From: CAIWHR01 sp035541655
GTDB taxonomy: Bacteria > Pseudomonadota > Gammaproteobacteria > Burkholderiales > Casimicrobiaceae
Reading direction: 5' to 3'
Length of the DNA stretch: 47,310 bases
NCBI GenBank assembly: GCA_035541655.1
Contig: DATKMY010000063.1
Span: forward strand, 1 to 47,310
Every line of letters begins with the position of its first letter. Position 1 is the stretch's first letter. Made by a program: the position numbers and the translations under genes. A model generated the notes under the pieces. That model was not told the origin of the DNA. It made no database searches and worked only from the letters and a program-made list of their open reading frames with translations. Shown in pieces: positions 33,421 to 42,528 of the stretch.

Positions 33421-34620
33421 TCACTGCGCGGGCCGCAGCCGCTTCACCGTGTCGTCCGAGGGAAGGTAGTTCGCGCCGTCGGCGTAGCGCCAGTCGACCA
33501 TCACGCCCTTGCCGTCCTTCACCGCGGTGCGGCCGACATAGGCGCCCATCGTCGATTGATGGTCTAGCGGCCGAAAGGCCACGTTGCCGAACGGGCTCTC
33601 GAACGTTAGTCCGTTCATCGCGGCGACGAGCTTTTCCGTGTCGGTGGAGCCCGCCTTGCGCATCGCGGCCGCCGCGGCGATGACGGCGCTGTAGCCGACC
33701 ACGGAGCCCAGTCGCGGGTAGTCGTTGTACTTCGCCCGATAGGCATCGCGGAAACGCTTGTGCTCCGCCGTGTCGATCGCGTACCAGGGATAGCCCGTCA
33801 CCCACCAGCCGACCGGAGCTTCGTCCTTGAGCGGATCGAGATACTCGGGCTCGCCTCCGAGCAGGTTGAACACGGGTCGCCCCTTGAACAATCCGCGGAC
33901 CTCGCCTTCGCGGACGAACTTCGCCAGGTCTGCGGCGAAGAGCGACGAGAAGATCGCATCGGGATTGGCGTCGATCAGCGCCTGCACCACGGGCCCGGCG
34001 TCGATCTTGCCGAGCGGCACCGCGTACTCGACGAACTCGATGCCGCCCGCCTGCAGCCCGATCATCTGCTGCTTGAACGCGGCGGTGGCCGACTGGCCGT
34101 ATTCGTAGTTCGGGTACACGATGGCCCAGCGCTTCTTCCCGAGCTTCGCGGCATCCGGAACGAGCATCGCGGTCTGCATGTACGTCGACGCGCGCAGGCG
34201 GAACGTGTAACGATTGCCGTTCTCCCAGACGATCTTGTCGGTGAGCGGCTCGGCGGCGAGGAAGAGCACCTTGCGCTGCTTCGCGAGGTCGGCAACCGCG
34301 AGCCCGACGTTCGACGCGAAGGTGCCGAGCAGCATCACCACCTTCTCGCGCGAGAGGAGCTCTTCGGCGACGCGAACCGCATCGCCGGGCGTGCCGTTGT
34401 CGTCGCGAATGACGAGCTCCAGCGGACGGCCGAGTACCCCGCCCGAGGCATTGACCTGCGCGACCGCAAGCTCCATTCCCTTCTTGTACGGCTCGAGGAA
34501 CGCCGGGAAGACCTTGTAGCTGTTGAGCTCGCCCAACCGGATCGGCTGCGCCAGCCCCCGGCCGGGGCCCATCGCAAATATGGCCGCGAGCACAAGGCCG
34601 GCAAAACGCATCGGATTCAT
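33421..34620 (-). CDS. Periplasmic substrate-binding protein of the Liv-type ABC transporter
   Basis: This 399-residue protein starts at ATG 34620 behind a GGGGGAGC site. Residues 1-24 are a signal peptide (MNPMRFAGLVLAAIFAMGPG...LA/QP). The mature part is a type-I periplasmic binding fold of the leucine/isoleucine/valine family: IRLGELNSYKVFPAFLEPYK, KGMELAVAQVNASGGVLGRP, VMLLGTFASNVGLAVADLAK, RWAIVYPNYEYGQSATAAFK and the C-terminal DHQSTMGAYVGRTAV. It delivers the solute to the fused permease. The ligand cannot be read from the sequence. It is the first gene of a three-gene operon. Confidence 0.9.
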   Translation of the reverse strand: MNPMRFAGLVLAAIFAMGPGRGLAQPIRLGELNSYKVFPAFLEPYKKGMELAVAQVNASGGVLGRPLELVIRDDNGTPGDAVRVAEELLSREKVVMLLGTFASNVGLAVADLAKQRKVLFLAAEPLTDKIVWENGNRYTFRLRASTYMQTAMLVPDAAKLGKKRWAIVYPNYEYGQSATAAFKQQMIGLQAGGIEFVEYAVPLGKIDAGPVVQALIDANPDAIFSSLFAADLAKFVREGEVRGLFKGRPVFNLLGGEPEYLDPLKDEAPVGWWVTGYPWYAIDTAEHKRFRDAYRAKYNDYPRLGSVVGYSAVIAAAAAMRKAGSTDTEKLVAAMNGLTFESPFGNVAFRPLDHQSTMGAYVGRTAVKDGKGVMVDWRYADGANYLPSDDTVKRLRPAQ

Positions 34621-34806
34621 CGCGAGCTCCCCCGGCGGCGTCGAAAGAACGTCATTGTCCTATGAGCCTGCCGCGAACGGGTGGAACCGCTTGACGTTGA
34701 CGCAACGGCGCCGGCGATCGCGGACGCTGCCGGGAGCCGCTGGCGACGAGGCAGAGCGGCGGGGCGGGACGATCGCCGCCGAGGCACATCGATAGACGCG
34801 ATACGC

Positions 34807-34836
34807 CTGACCAAAGCATTGTCCGCGCGGTAAAAT
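34807..34836 (+). promoter_or_regulatory. Probable promoter of the 1173-residue flavoprotein gene
   Basis: CTGACC (34807-34812) and TAAAAT (34831-34836) are 18 bases apart, a fair sigma-70 promoter with a near-consensus -10. Transcription from about 34843 would give a leader of about 58 bases. Confidence 0.5.
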
Positions 34837-34900
34837 CCCACGTTTTGCCCGCGTCGCGGCTACGCATCATCGCCGCGCTGTACGCGGCAGCCTTCTCTCA

Positions 34901-37900
34901 ATGCCGAACGACTCGACGCCCCCGCTGACGCTTCCGCACGGGCTTGCATTCGCCGATCTCTATTCGATCGATGGCGCCGCGCGCGTCGATCGGCTGTTCG
35001 CCGACCACTTGGCGCGCGCCGACCCGGCCCTGGCCGATCGCCTGGAGTCGGCGCGCGGAACCCCGGCTGCGCTGGAGCGCAAGGCCGAATCCGAGCTCCT
35101 GATCGCGATCGGACCGCACCTCGAGGATTTTGTTGCGCAGCTCTTCGGCATCGGGGCGGAAGTGCGCGCCCTCGAAGCGAAGCATCACGAGCTCGCGCCG
35201 CTCTACGTCGTCAAGCGACAGTTCGTCCAGCGCAAGGCGATGAACACCTACAAGCCCGACATCGCGCTGACCTTCGACGGTGGCGCCTTGCGCGGGGAGC
35301 TCGAATCCGCGTTGGGCGCGTCGTTCACCGAGCTCGCGTTCGCGAAGGCGGTTCTGACATGGCAGAACGACGAGGCCGCGAACGCGGCCGTGCTCGACCT
35401 CGCGCTGCGCTATGCGGCGTGGGCGGCACACACGCCGGAGGGCCGTGCGCTCCACAAGGCGGGCGTGCTCTTTCGCGCTCCGCACAAGCTCGACCCGATG
35501 CGGCTCGTTCCGCTCGAAACGACACACGTCGGCGAGGCCGAGGCATGGAAGCTCGCCGGAGGACACATCCGGCGGCGGGCGGGATTCGCGCTGACCGACA
35601 CCGGGATGGACTTCGCGCGGGCGCTCGATCAATCGCACTACTGCATCTGGTGCCACGAGCAGGGGAAGGATTCCTGCGCACGCGGACTGCTCGAGAAGAA
35701 GCCCTCCGGCGGGCCGCCGCTCGAGAACCCGTTCAAGAAAAGCCCGTTCGGCGTAACGCTGGCCGGCTGCCCGCTCGAGGAGAAGATCTCGGAGTTTCAC
35801 AAGCTGCGCGCTGAAGGCTGGGCAATTGCGGCGCTCGCGATCATTTGCGTCGACAATCCGCTGGTCGCTGCGACCGGACACCGGATCTGCAACGATTGCA
35901 TGAAGTCGTGCATCTATCAGAAGACCGATCCCGTCGACATCCCGCAGGCGGAAACCCGGATCCTCAAGGACGTGCTCGCGCTCCCCTGGGGATTCGAGAT
36001 CTACTCGCTGCTAACGCGCTGGAACCCCCTCAATCTGCGCAGGCCGCTACCCAAGGCGCCCACCGGCAAGCGCACGCTAGTGGTCGGCATGGGCCCCGCA
36101 GGCTTCACGCTCGCACATCACCTGCTGAACGATGGCCACACTGTTGTCGGCATCGATGGTCTCAAGATCGAGCCGCTCGTCGCAACGCTCTCGGGCGTCA
36201 CAGCCACGGGCGATCGAGCGGCGTTCGAGCCCGTGCGGGAATTCGCGACCCTCAACGAGTCGCTCGACGACCGCGTGATGGCCGGATTCGGCGGCGTCGC
36301 CGAATACGGCATCACCGTGCGCTGGGACAAGAACTTCCTCAAGGTGATTCGCCTGCTGCTCGAGCGTCGCGACCGCTTCGCGATGTTCGGCGGCGTGCGC
36401 TTCGGCGGAACGATCGACGCCGAGGGCGCATTCGCGCTCGGCTTCGATCACGTCGCGGTCGCCGCGGGCGCCGGCAAGCCCACGGTGCTCGAACTGCCGC
36501 ACGGACTCGCGACCGGCGTGCGCACTGCATCCGATTTTCTGATGGCGCTTCAGCTCACCGGCGCCGCGAAGGTGAATTCGGTCGCGAACATGCAGCTCCG
36601 GTTGCCGGTGGTCGTCGTCGGCGGCGGACTCACCGCGATCGATACGGCGACCGAGGCGCTCGCGTACTACCCGCTCCAGGTCGAGAAGTTCCTGGCGCGC
36701 TACGAGGCGCTCGTTGCCGAGAAGGGAAGGGAAGCCGTCGAGGCGGCATGGACCGCCGCAGAGCGCCCGATCGCCGAGGAATTCCTCGCGCACGCACGCG
36801 CCATACGCGCCGAGCGCGACGCGGCTGCGCGTGAGGCTCGCGACGCGCGCATCGTCGAGCTTCTGCAGGGCTGGGGCGGGGCGACGATCGCATATCGCCG
36901 GCGGCTGATCGACAGTCCGTCGTACACGCTCAATCACGAGGAAGTGGAGAAGGCGCTCGAGGAGGGCATCCGCTTCGCCGAGGGGCTGACGCCGCTTGCC
37001 GTCGAAGTCGACGCGTTCGGCCACGCGCGCGCGCTGCGCGTGTCGCAGCATCACAACGACGGCGACGGCGTCTGGCACGCGTTCGGCGAGACGTCGCTTG
37101 CGGCGCGCGCAATCCTCGTCGCCGCGGGCACGCAGCCCAACACCGTGCTCGCGCGGGAGGACGCACCGCATTTCCATTTGGACGGCAAGTATTTTCGGCT
37201 GCTCGACGAGGCCGGCAACGCGGTCAAGCCGGTGAAGGGGCTCGCGAAACCCGAGAAGCCGGCGGTGCTCACCGATATCCGGGCCGACGGACGCGCGACG
37301 AGCTTTTTCGGCGACCTGCACCCGTCGTTCCACGGCAACGTCGTCAAGGCGATGGCGAGCGCGACCCAGGGGTATCCGATCGTCTCGCGAATGCTCGAAC
37401 GCGTGCAGCCCGCGGCGAGCGACCCCGATTCGAGCTTCCTCGCGCGCGTCGGTCGAGATTTTCGCGCGACCATCGATCGTGTCGAGCGCCTGACGCCCAC
37501 GATCGTCGAGGTCGTCGTCCACGCGCCGGCCGCGGCGCGGCGCTTCCGGCCCGGGCAGTTCTACCGGCTGCAGAACTTCGAGTCGCTGTCGCGCCTGGTC
37601 GACGGCACTCGCCTGCAGATGGAGGGCATCGCGCTCACCGGCGCGTGGGTCGACCGCGAGCGCGGACTCGTGTCTACGATCGTTTTGGAGATGGGCGGAT
37701 CGTCCGACCTCTGCGCGCTGCTGCGGCCCGGCGACCCGGTGATCCTGATGGGTCCGACCGGCACGCCGACGGAAATCGCCGGCGGCGAAACGGTCGTTCT
37801 CGCGGGTGGCGGCCTGGGCAACGCGGTGCTCTTCTCGATCGGACAGGCGTTCCGCGACGCGGGCTCGAAGGTGCTCTACTTCGCCGGCTACAAGCGCGCG

Positions 37901-38422
37901 ATCGACCGCTACAAGATCGACGAGATCGAGGCGGCCGCAGACGTCGTCGTGTGGTGCTGCGACGAGGCGCCGGGGTTCACCGCAGCGCGGCCGGGAGACC
38001 GCGCGTTCGTCGGCAACATCGTCGAGGCGATGGTGGCGTATGCATCGGGTGCGCTCGACGAGCCCGGGATTGCGTTCTCCGCGTGCGACAGGCTGATCGC
38101 GATCGGATCCGATCGGATGATGGCGGCGGTGGGTGCTGCGCGGCGCACGGTGCTCGCGCCCTACCTGAGACCCGACCATCGCGCGATCGCGTCGATCAAC
38201 TCGCCGATGCAATGCATGATGAAGGAGATCTGCGCGCAGTGCCTGCAGCCGCAGCGCGATCCGCACACTGGGGCGGTGAGCTACGTGTTTTCGTGCTTCA
38301 ACCAGGACCAGCCGATCGACCTCGTCGACTTTCCGGGGCTCGCCGCGCGTCTCGCGCAAAACTCGGTGCAGGAGAAGCTCACCGCCCGGTGGATCGGGCG
38401 CTGCCTCGAGCGCGCGAAATGA
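34901..38422 (+). CDS. Large iron-sulfur flavoprotein: GltD/NfnB-like module fused to PyrK/NfnA-like module
   Basis: This 1173-residue protein combines several redox modules. Residues 1-240 are a domain I do not recognise. Cysteines 248, 251, 259, 290, 330, 333 and 337 (HYCIWCHEQGKDSC, GCPLEEKI, HRICNDCMKSC) resemble the N-terminal 4Fe-4S region of GltD/SudA/NfnB. An FAD site follows (LVVGMGPAG, 393-401), then an NAD(P) site (VVVVGGGLTAID, 570-581). A helical insertion covers about 590-660. From about 845 a ferredoxin-reductase-like FAD/NAD unit appears (FRPGQFYRLQN, VVLAGGGLGNAVLFSIG), ending in Cys1105, 1111, 1114 and 1132, placed like the PyrK/NfnA 2Fe-2S cysteines. It probably moves electrons between NAD(P)H and another carrier. 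Flavin-based bifurcation is possible but unproven. Confidence 0.85.
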   Translation: MPNDSTPPLTLPHGLAFADLYSIDGAARVDRLFADHLARADPALADRLESARGTPAALERKAESELLIAIGPHLEDFVAQLFGIGAEVRALEAKHHELAPLYVVKRQFVQRKAMNTYKPDIALTFDGGALRGELESALGASFTELAFAKAVLTWQNDEAANAAVLDLALRYAAWAAHTPEGRALHKAGVLFRAPHKLDPMRLVPLETTHVGEAEAWKLAGGHIRRRAGFALTDTGMDFARALDQSHYCIWCHEQGKDSCARGLLEKKPSGGPPLENPFKKSPFGVTLAGCPLEEKISEFHKLRAEGWAIAALAIICVDNPLVAATGHRICNDCMKSCIYQKTDPVDIPQAETRILKDVLALPWGFEIYSLLTRWNPLNLRRPLPKAPTGKRTLVVGMGPAGFTLAHHLLNDGHTVVGIDGLKIEPLVATLSGVTATGDRAAFEPVREFATLNESLDDRVMAGFGGVAEYGITVRWDKNFLKVIRLLLERRDRFAMFGGVRFGGTIDAEGAFALGFDHVAVAAGAGKPTVLELPHGLATGVRTASDFLMALQLTGAAKVNSVANMQLRLPVVVVGGGLTAIDTATEALAYYPLQVEKFLARYEALVAEKGREAVEAAWTAAERPIAEEFLAHARAIRAERDAAAREARDARIVELLQGWGGATIAYRRRLIDSPSYTLNHEEVEKALEEGIRFAEGLTPLAVEVDAFGHARALRVSQHHNDGDGVWHAFGETSLAARAILVAAGTQPNTVLAREDAPHFHLDGKYFRLLDEAGNAVKPVKGLAKPEKPAVLTDIRADGRATSFFGDLHPSFHGNVVKAMASATQGYPIVSRMLERVQPAASDPDSSFLARVGRDFRATIDRVERLTPTIVEVVVHAPAAARRFRPGQFYRLQNFESLSRLVDGTRLQMEGIALTGAWVDRERGLVSTIVLEMGGSSDLCALLRPGDPVILMGPTGTPTEIAGGETVVLAGGGLGNAVLFSIGQAFRDAGSKVLYFAGYKRAIDRYKIDEIEAAADVVVWCCDEAPGFTAARPGDRAFVGNIVEAMVAYASGALDEPGIAFSACDRLIAIGSDRMMAAVGAARRTVLAPYLRPDHRAIASINSPMQCMMKEICAQCLQPQRDPHTGAVSYVFSCFNQDQPIDLVDFPGLAARLAQNSVQEKLTARWIGRCLERAK

Positions 38423-38554
38423 CCATGCGCTTCGCCGGTGACGTACGCTGTCGGCGCGCTGTCGGCAACCTTGCGCAATGCTTGCGGTGGACTGTCACCG
38501 CGCCATCACGCGACGCGGGGCGCATTTCATTGCCGGGAAGCTGGTCTATGAGCA

Positions 38555-38584
38555 TTGCGCGCCGCCTTTCGATTCTGCTAGGGT
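38555..38584 (+). promoter_or_regulatory. Extended -10 promoter of the candidate small RNA
   Basis: TTGCGC (38555-38560) and TAGGGT (38579-38584) are 18 bases apart, with TG at 38576-38577 giving an extended -10 (TGCTAGGGTAAT). Predicted transcription begins near 38591, one base before the first hairpin arm. Confidence 0.5.
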
Positions 38585-38590
38585 AATCGC

Positions 38591-38669
38591 GCTACACCTA
38601 ACGGCCCTCCAGGTGCCGTTGTAGTGCGCCCCAGCCGTCCACCTTCCTCCGGACGGTTGGGGCTTTTTT
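38591..38669 (+). ncRNA. Candidate small RNA with two CCUCC-loop hairpins
   Basis: The intergenic space between the flavoprotein gene and the convergent subtilase gene holds a compact transcription unit of about 80 bases. Hairpin 1 pairs CTACA...AACGGC (38592-38605, with a 3-base bulge) with GCCGTTGTAG (38615-38624) and has CCTCC in its loop (38606-38610). Hairpin 2 is a 12-bp terminator stem, also with CCTCC in its loop (38646-38650). Exposed CCUCC is complementary to Shine-Dalgarno GGAGG, a feature of several regulatory sRNA families, including the alphaproteobacterial CCUCC-motif RNAs and actinobacterial 6C RNA. The sequence is too short and structured to encode a protein. No Rfam match can be claimed. 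Confidence 0.55.
38629..38669 (+). terminator. Strong intrinsic terminator
   Basis: CCCCAGCCGTCC (38629-38640) pairs with GGACGGTTGGGG (38651-38662) through 12 pairs with one G-U, followed by CTTTTTT (38663-38669). It is the only canonical Rho-independent terminator I found in the window. It would end the candidate sRNA and possibly read-through from the upstream flavoprotein gene 207 bases away. It does not suit the minus strand. Confidence 0.85.
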
Positions 38670-38757
38670 CGTCCGCAGTCGCGAGCCCGTGTGCGTCGAA
38701 AAGAAAGGCCGGCGCACCTTGCGGCGGCCGGCCCGTGCAGTCGTGCGCGCAGAGAGG

Positions 38758-41700
38758 TTACTTCGGCTGCTTCTGCGTCTTTATCTTGACGTCGATGAGC
38801 TGGGCCTCCGACTGTCCGCTCTTGTTGTCCAGAGTCACGACCATCAGCCCCAGCGCCGGCGACAACGCCCATTCGGCAGAGTTGACCGAGATCACGTTGC
38901 TCGTGTCCGTTCCGCCGGGCGGAACGGCACCCGCAAAGCCACCGGTGCTGATCGCGTTGTTCCAGACATTGAAGATCGCGGAACCCGGGACGGTGTCCGA
39001 GCCGCCGTTGACGAGATCGAAGCTCTGCACCTGATAGGTGATGCGTGGATTGCTCGTCTTGTTGAGGCACGGTTCGCCGCTACGGCAAAGCTGCGAGGAG
39101 AGCACCGGCAACTCCAGCGTCGAGCTGTCCGTCGGCGCGGTAGCAAGGAACGCAATGCTTGCGCCCCCCGAGCGCGTGCTGAAGACAAAGCTCCCCACGA
39201 CGCCCGTGTTGACGCCGGTCTGGACGTTGCCCTGATCGGCACCGACGATAACGTAGTCGGGCGTTCCATCGCCGTCGACGTCGACCAGCACGTCGAATTC
39301 GTTGACGGATGCATTTGACCATCTGCTGTACGTATTGATCGCGAACACCATCAGTTGCCGGTCCGGGTCGGCTCCGCTCGGGTACGAGAAGGACTGGACA
39401 CCGACCGCGCGGACATCGTTCGATCCGTTGCCTTTCTCGTTCTTGTCCTCGAGGCCCCATGCATAGAAATCGGCGTCGCCGGCGATGGCTGCGCCCTTCT
39501 TGTTGGTCACGGTCGCTGTCGTCGACGGGTTGGCGCCCTTGAGGTCGCCGATCTTCGTCGATACGTTGGAGCGCGGCCGCGGCACGAAGTAATACGGGAC
39601 GCGCAACGTGACATTCGCGTTGTCGTGCGAAGTGACCGGGGTCAATTGCACGAGTCCCGCAACATCGTGGAATGAGAGGCCACCCTCGTTCGACGCACCT
39701 GCAGTAGCGGCGGGAACGCTGAGCGTTACCCTGACGTCCGCATGGCCCCGAGGCGGAATGGTCACCACCGATTTGTCGAAGGACACCGTGTGTGGCGAAC
39801 CGGTCTGGATCGCCGGTGCGATGCGGAATGTGGCGACCGAGGTTCCGTTGTTGTCGAGATGGATGCTCAACGAGTCTTTGAAGTCCCCGTCCATCTCGTC
39901 GAACCCGAAGTTGAGCGAGACCTCGAACCGGGTGCCCTGGACTCCATCGCCGTGAGCGACGACTTGCGACGCGATCGCGCTAGCCGGCTGCACGAGACCG
40001 GTCCCGCCGCCGCGAGTGCTGTAATTGGTGACCCCGGACGGCAAACCCGTGTTGACGAGCGCAGCTCTGACGTCATCGGCCCTCCAGGTCGGGTGCCCCT
40101 GAACCGTGAGCACGGCGGAGCCCGCGACGTGCGGCGAAGCCATCGAAGTGCCGGATAGGATCTCGCCCAGGTTGCCCGTGCCGCTCGCAGTCGACATGAT
40201 GCTGACGCCGGGCGCCGACAAATCGGGCTTGGCGCCGCTGTCGCCGCTCCGCGGTCCGGCCGACGAGAACGATGCGAAAGATTCGAAGCCCGGATTCGCG
40301 AAGTCCTGTACCGACAGCGTGGCCGTCGTGTCGGCCGGCGATGCCTGCAGCTTGGCTGAATCCGTACCCGCGGTGCCGGAACTGCCGGCTATCCCGCCGA
40401 ACGGAATGGTGACGGTGTACGCCATTCCGGTGTCGGGGTTGGACGTGATGTTTCCTTCGAACGGCGGCAACCCTGCGCCATTGTTCAGCATCAGCACCGC
40501 AGCCGCGCCGGCCTGCTGTCCGAATATGGCCTTTGCGACGCGCGCGCAGGTTCCGCGCTTGACCACGGCAATCTGATTTCCGCCCGGAACGATCCCCGCA
40601 TGCGTGAAGGCGCCGGGAGAGCAACCGAGAGACTCGTCGGCCGAGCCGACGAATCCCGATAGATCGGCCGTCGTAGTCGGATCGTCGGTGAGGATGACAA
40701 GCGGACGGTTGGTCAGCGGCAGTCCGAGCGTCGACCCGTTGGCGTTGATGGCCTGCAGGTCGAGCGGCGTCCCGCTCGGCGGAGTCGTTTGGACGCGAAG
40801 CCCTGCGACGATCTGGAGCGGATCGATGGCCGCAACCGAAATCGCGCCATCGGCTGTCGACGGCGATCCGACCATGTAGGGGTTCGGACCTGCGTTGCCC
40901 GCCGAAGTGACGACGACCACACCGGACTTCACCGCGTTGGAAGCCGCTTCGGCGTCCGGCGTGTCATTGGTGCCGAAATCGGAGCCGAGCGACATGTTGA
41001 TGACGTCCATGTCGTTGTCGGTCGCCCATTCGATAGCGTCAACGACGACATCCGTCGAGCCGTTGCAGCCGAAGACGCGGACCGCGTAGATGTCAGCCTT
41101 CGGCGCCACGCCCGGACCGACGTTCCACGTGTTGTTCGAGATTGTCGTCGCGTTGTACGTACCGGTGTACTGGTTGCCCGCAGCGGTCACGCCGGAGCCC
41201 GCGGCTGTCCCCGCCACGTGAGAGCCGTGGCCGTTGCAATCGAGAGGATTGGGATCGGGGTGCGGGGTCGGCTGGTAAGTGTCCGAATTGGGGTCGGCAT
41301 CGTAGGAATCCCCGACGAGGTCGGTGCCGCCCTTGACCCGCGGAGCATTCGGTCCGAACAGCGTCGGATCGGCCGGCGCGGTTTCGTTGGCGTGCGCCGC
41401 CGCATACGCTGCGGCCGTGCCCGGTCCGCCGAAATTCGCGTGCGTATAGTCGATCCCGGTGTCGATGATCGCGATCTTGATGTGTTCGCCGTGCAGGCCT
41501 AGGCTCTGCCAAACGCCAGGCGCGCCGATCAGCGGGACGCCGTGAGTGTTGTCGGGCCTGGCGATCGTCACGGGGCGAACTCCGATGACGCCGGGCAGTG
41601 TCGCAAGCTGCGCGAGCTTGTCGCGACCGATCCGGACCTTGATGCCGTTGTACGCAACCTGAAAGTTGGCGAGGATCGTCCCGCCGAGCGAGGCGATGCT

Positions 41701-41988
41701 GGCATTCAGCGCATTCTGTGAACTCCTGAGCGAGGACTTCGCCTGATCCCTCTCCGGCCTGGTGAGCTTGCGCCCGGCGTTCGCCTGCTGAATCGTCACC
41801 GGATCGCCGCTGAGCTGGATCACGACGGTGACGTCGCCGTTGCCCACACCGAGCGGCATCCAGGCCGGAGTGATGAGGCGAGAACCGTCGGCGACGGCTT
41901 CGGGGCGTGCAGCGCCGGCGGTCGTTGCCGCCATCGCAGCGACTGCCATCGCTACTGCCGCAAATGTGCGCGTGTGCTTGAATCGCAT
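38758..41988 (-). CDS. Secreted subtilisin-like serine protease (S8) with inserted PA domain
   Basis: This 1076-residue protein starts at ATG 41988 behind GAGGTAATAC. Residues 1-26 are a signal peptide (MRFKHTRTFAAVAMAVAAMA, cleavage near AGA). An I9-type prodomain (about 50-140) precedes the S8 domain. The catalytic triad is Asp176 (AIIDTGIDYTHANF), His254 (DCNGHGSHVAGTAAG) and Ser615 (LSGTSMASPHVAGSAVL); oxyanion Asn365 is in VTSAGNAGPNP. A protease-associated domain is inserted at about 430-545. The C-terminal region (about 660-1076) looks like beta-rich domains and ends without an anchor, so the enzyme is probably released. No dedicated secretion genes are nearby. Targets are unknown. Confidence 0.92.
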   Translation of the reverse strand: MRFKHTRTFAAVAMAVAAMAATTAGAARPEAVADGSRLITPAWMPLGVGNGDVTVVIQLSGDPVTIQQANAGRKLTRPERDQAKSSLRSSQNALNASIASLGGTILANFQVAYNGIKVRIGRDKLAQLATLPGVIGVRPVTIARPDNTHGVPLIGAPGVWQSLGLHGEHIKIAIIDTGIDYTHANFGGPGTAAAYAAAHANETAPADPTLFGPNAPRVKGGTDLVGDSYDADPNSDTYQPTPHPDPNPLDCNGHGSHVAGTAAGSGVTAAGNQYTGTYNATTISNNTWNVGPGVAPKADIYAVRVFGCNGSTDVVVDAIEWATDNDMDVINMSLGSDFGTNDTPDAEAASNAVKSGVVVVTSAGNAGPNPYMVGSPSTADGAISVAAIDPLQIVAGLRVQTTPPSGTPLDLQAINANGSTLGLPLTNRPLVILTDDPTTTADLSGFVGSADESLGCSPGAFTHAGIVPGGNQIAVVKRGTCARVAKAIFGQQAGAAAVLMLNNGAGLPPFEGNITSNPDTGMAYTVTIPFGGIAGSSGTAGTDSAKLQASPADTTATLSVQDFANPGFESFASFSSAGPRSGDSGAKPDLSAPGVSIMSTASGTGNLGEILSGTSMASPHVAGSAVLTVQGHPTWRADDVRAALVNTGLPSGVTNYSTRGGGTGLVQPASAIASQVVAHGDGVQGTRFEVSLNFGFDEMDGDFKDSLSIHLDNNGTSVATFRIAPAIQTGSPHTVSFDKSVVTIPPRGHADVRVTLSVPAATAGASNEGGLSFHDVAGLVQLTPVTSHDNANVTLRVPYYFVPRPRSNVSTKIGDLKGANPSTTATVTNKKGAAIAGDADFYAWGLEDKNEKGNGSNDVRAVGVQSFSYPSGADPDRQLMVFAINTYSRWSNASVNEFDVLVDVDGDGTPDYVIVGADQGNVQTGVNTGVVGSFVFSTRSGGASIAFLATAPTDSSTLELPVLSSQLCRSGEPCLNKTSNPRITYQVQSFDLVNGGSDTVPGSAIFNVWNNAISTGGFAGAVPPGGTDTSNVISVNSAEWALSPALGLMVVTLDNKSGQSEAQLIDVKIKTQKQPK

Positions 41989-42528
41989 GTATTACCTCTC
42001 GAATGGGTCGATAAACGTCGTCATCCCGCCTTTTGAGCGGGATTTCCGGAGGTGAGGATCGGTTGAAAGCGCGCGGCAGCGAATCGCGGCGGCGCCGGTT
42101 CAAAGACGAACCGCGCCTCCGGCGTAATCCGCGACGGGATCCGACTGACGCAGCTCAACGTTCCCCCCCACTGCTGCGCGAAGCCGATATGGCTCCGCCA
42201 AAGCTCCCTCAGTGCCTCTGCGGCTTGTTGTTTTTTAGTTCGCGTCCCAACTGCGAGAGGAGCGCGATCTCCAAGGTTCGAACGTGACTGCGTAACAGCC
42301 GGCGCCAGTCTACCGGAATCGAATCGACTGTCAATTCGCCATCGACCGGCTGTCGCCTGGCTGTCGATTCCGCCGGACCGAAAGTCGCCTTCTCGTAGCT
42401 GTCGGCTCCGCGGCAGCCGCGGTAGGCCGGCGTACCTGTGCCATACAAGTGCTTCGTCACGGATTTCGGAGATCGCGTCGGCGCGTCACGCCCTAAACCC
42501 GGCCAAGTCCGGGCCGTGCCGTCGAAGC
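41989..42528. other. Intergenic region of 540 bases
   Basis: This space lies between the subtilase start and the zinc-ribbon gene's stop, both on the minus strand, so it should contain the subtilase promoter. A T-run at about 42227-42237 (plus strand) has no strong stem before it. A weak hairpin CCCGG/CCGGG at 42498-42513 may mark the end of the zinc-ribbon transcript. A minus-strand ORF tail ending near 42209 (ALLSQLGRELKNNKPQRH) has no recognisable start or family. Base composition is somewhat less GC-rich than neighbours. I see no clear gene. Confidence 0.45.

Noticed and set aside
36077..38359. A 760-codon minus-strand open frame
   Set aside because: It is antisense to the recognisable flavoprotein gene and has only shadow-like composition.
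42222..42240. T-run resembling a terminator
   Set aside because: No stable GC-rich stem immediately precedes it on either strand, and no plus-strand gene ends there.
42209..42480. Possible minus-strand gene ending ALLSQLGRELKNNKPQRH
   Set aside because: No plausible start or ribosome site, no family resemblance, and codon use unlike neighbouring genes.
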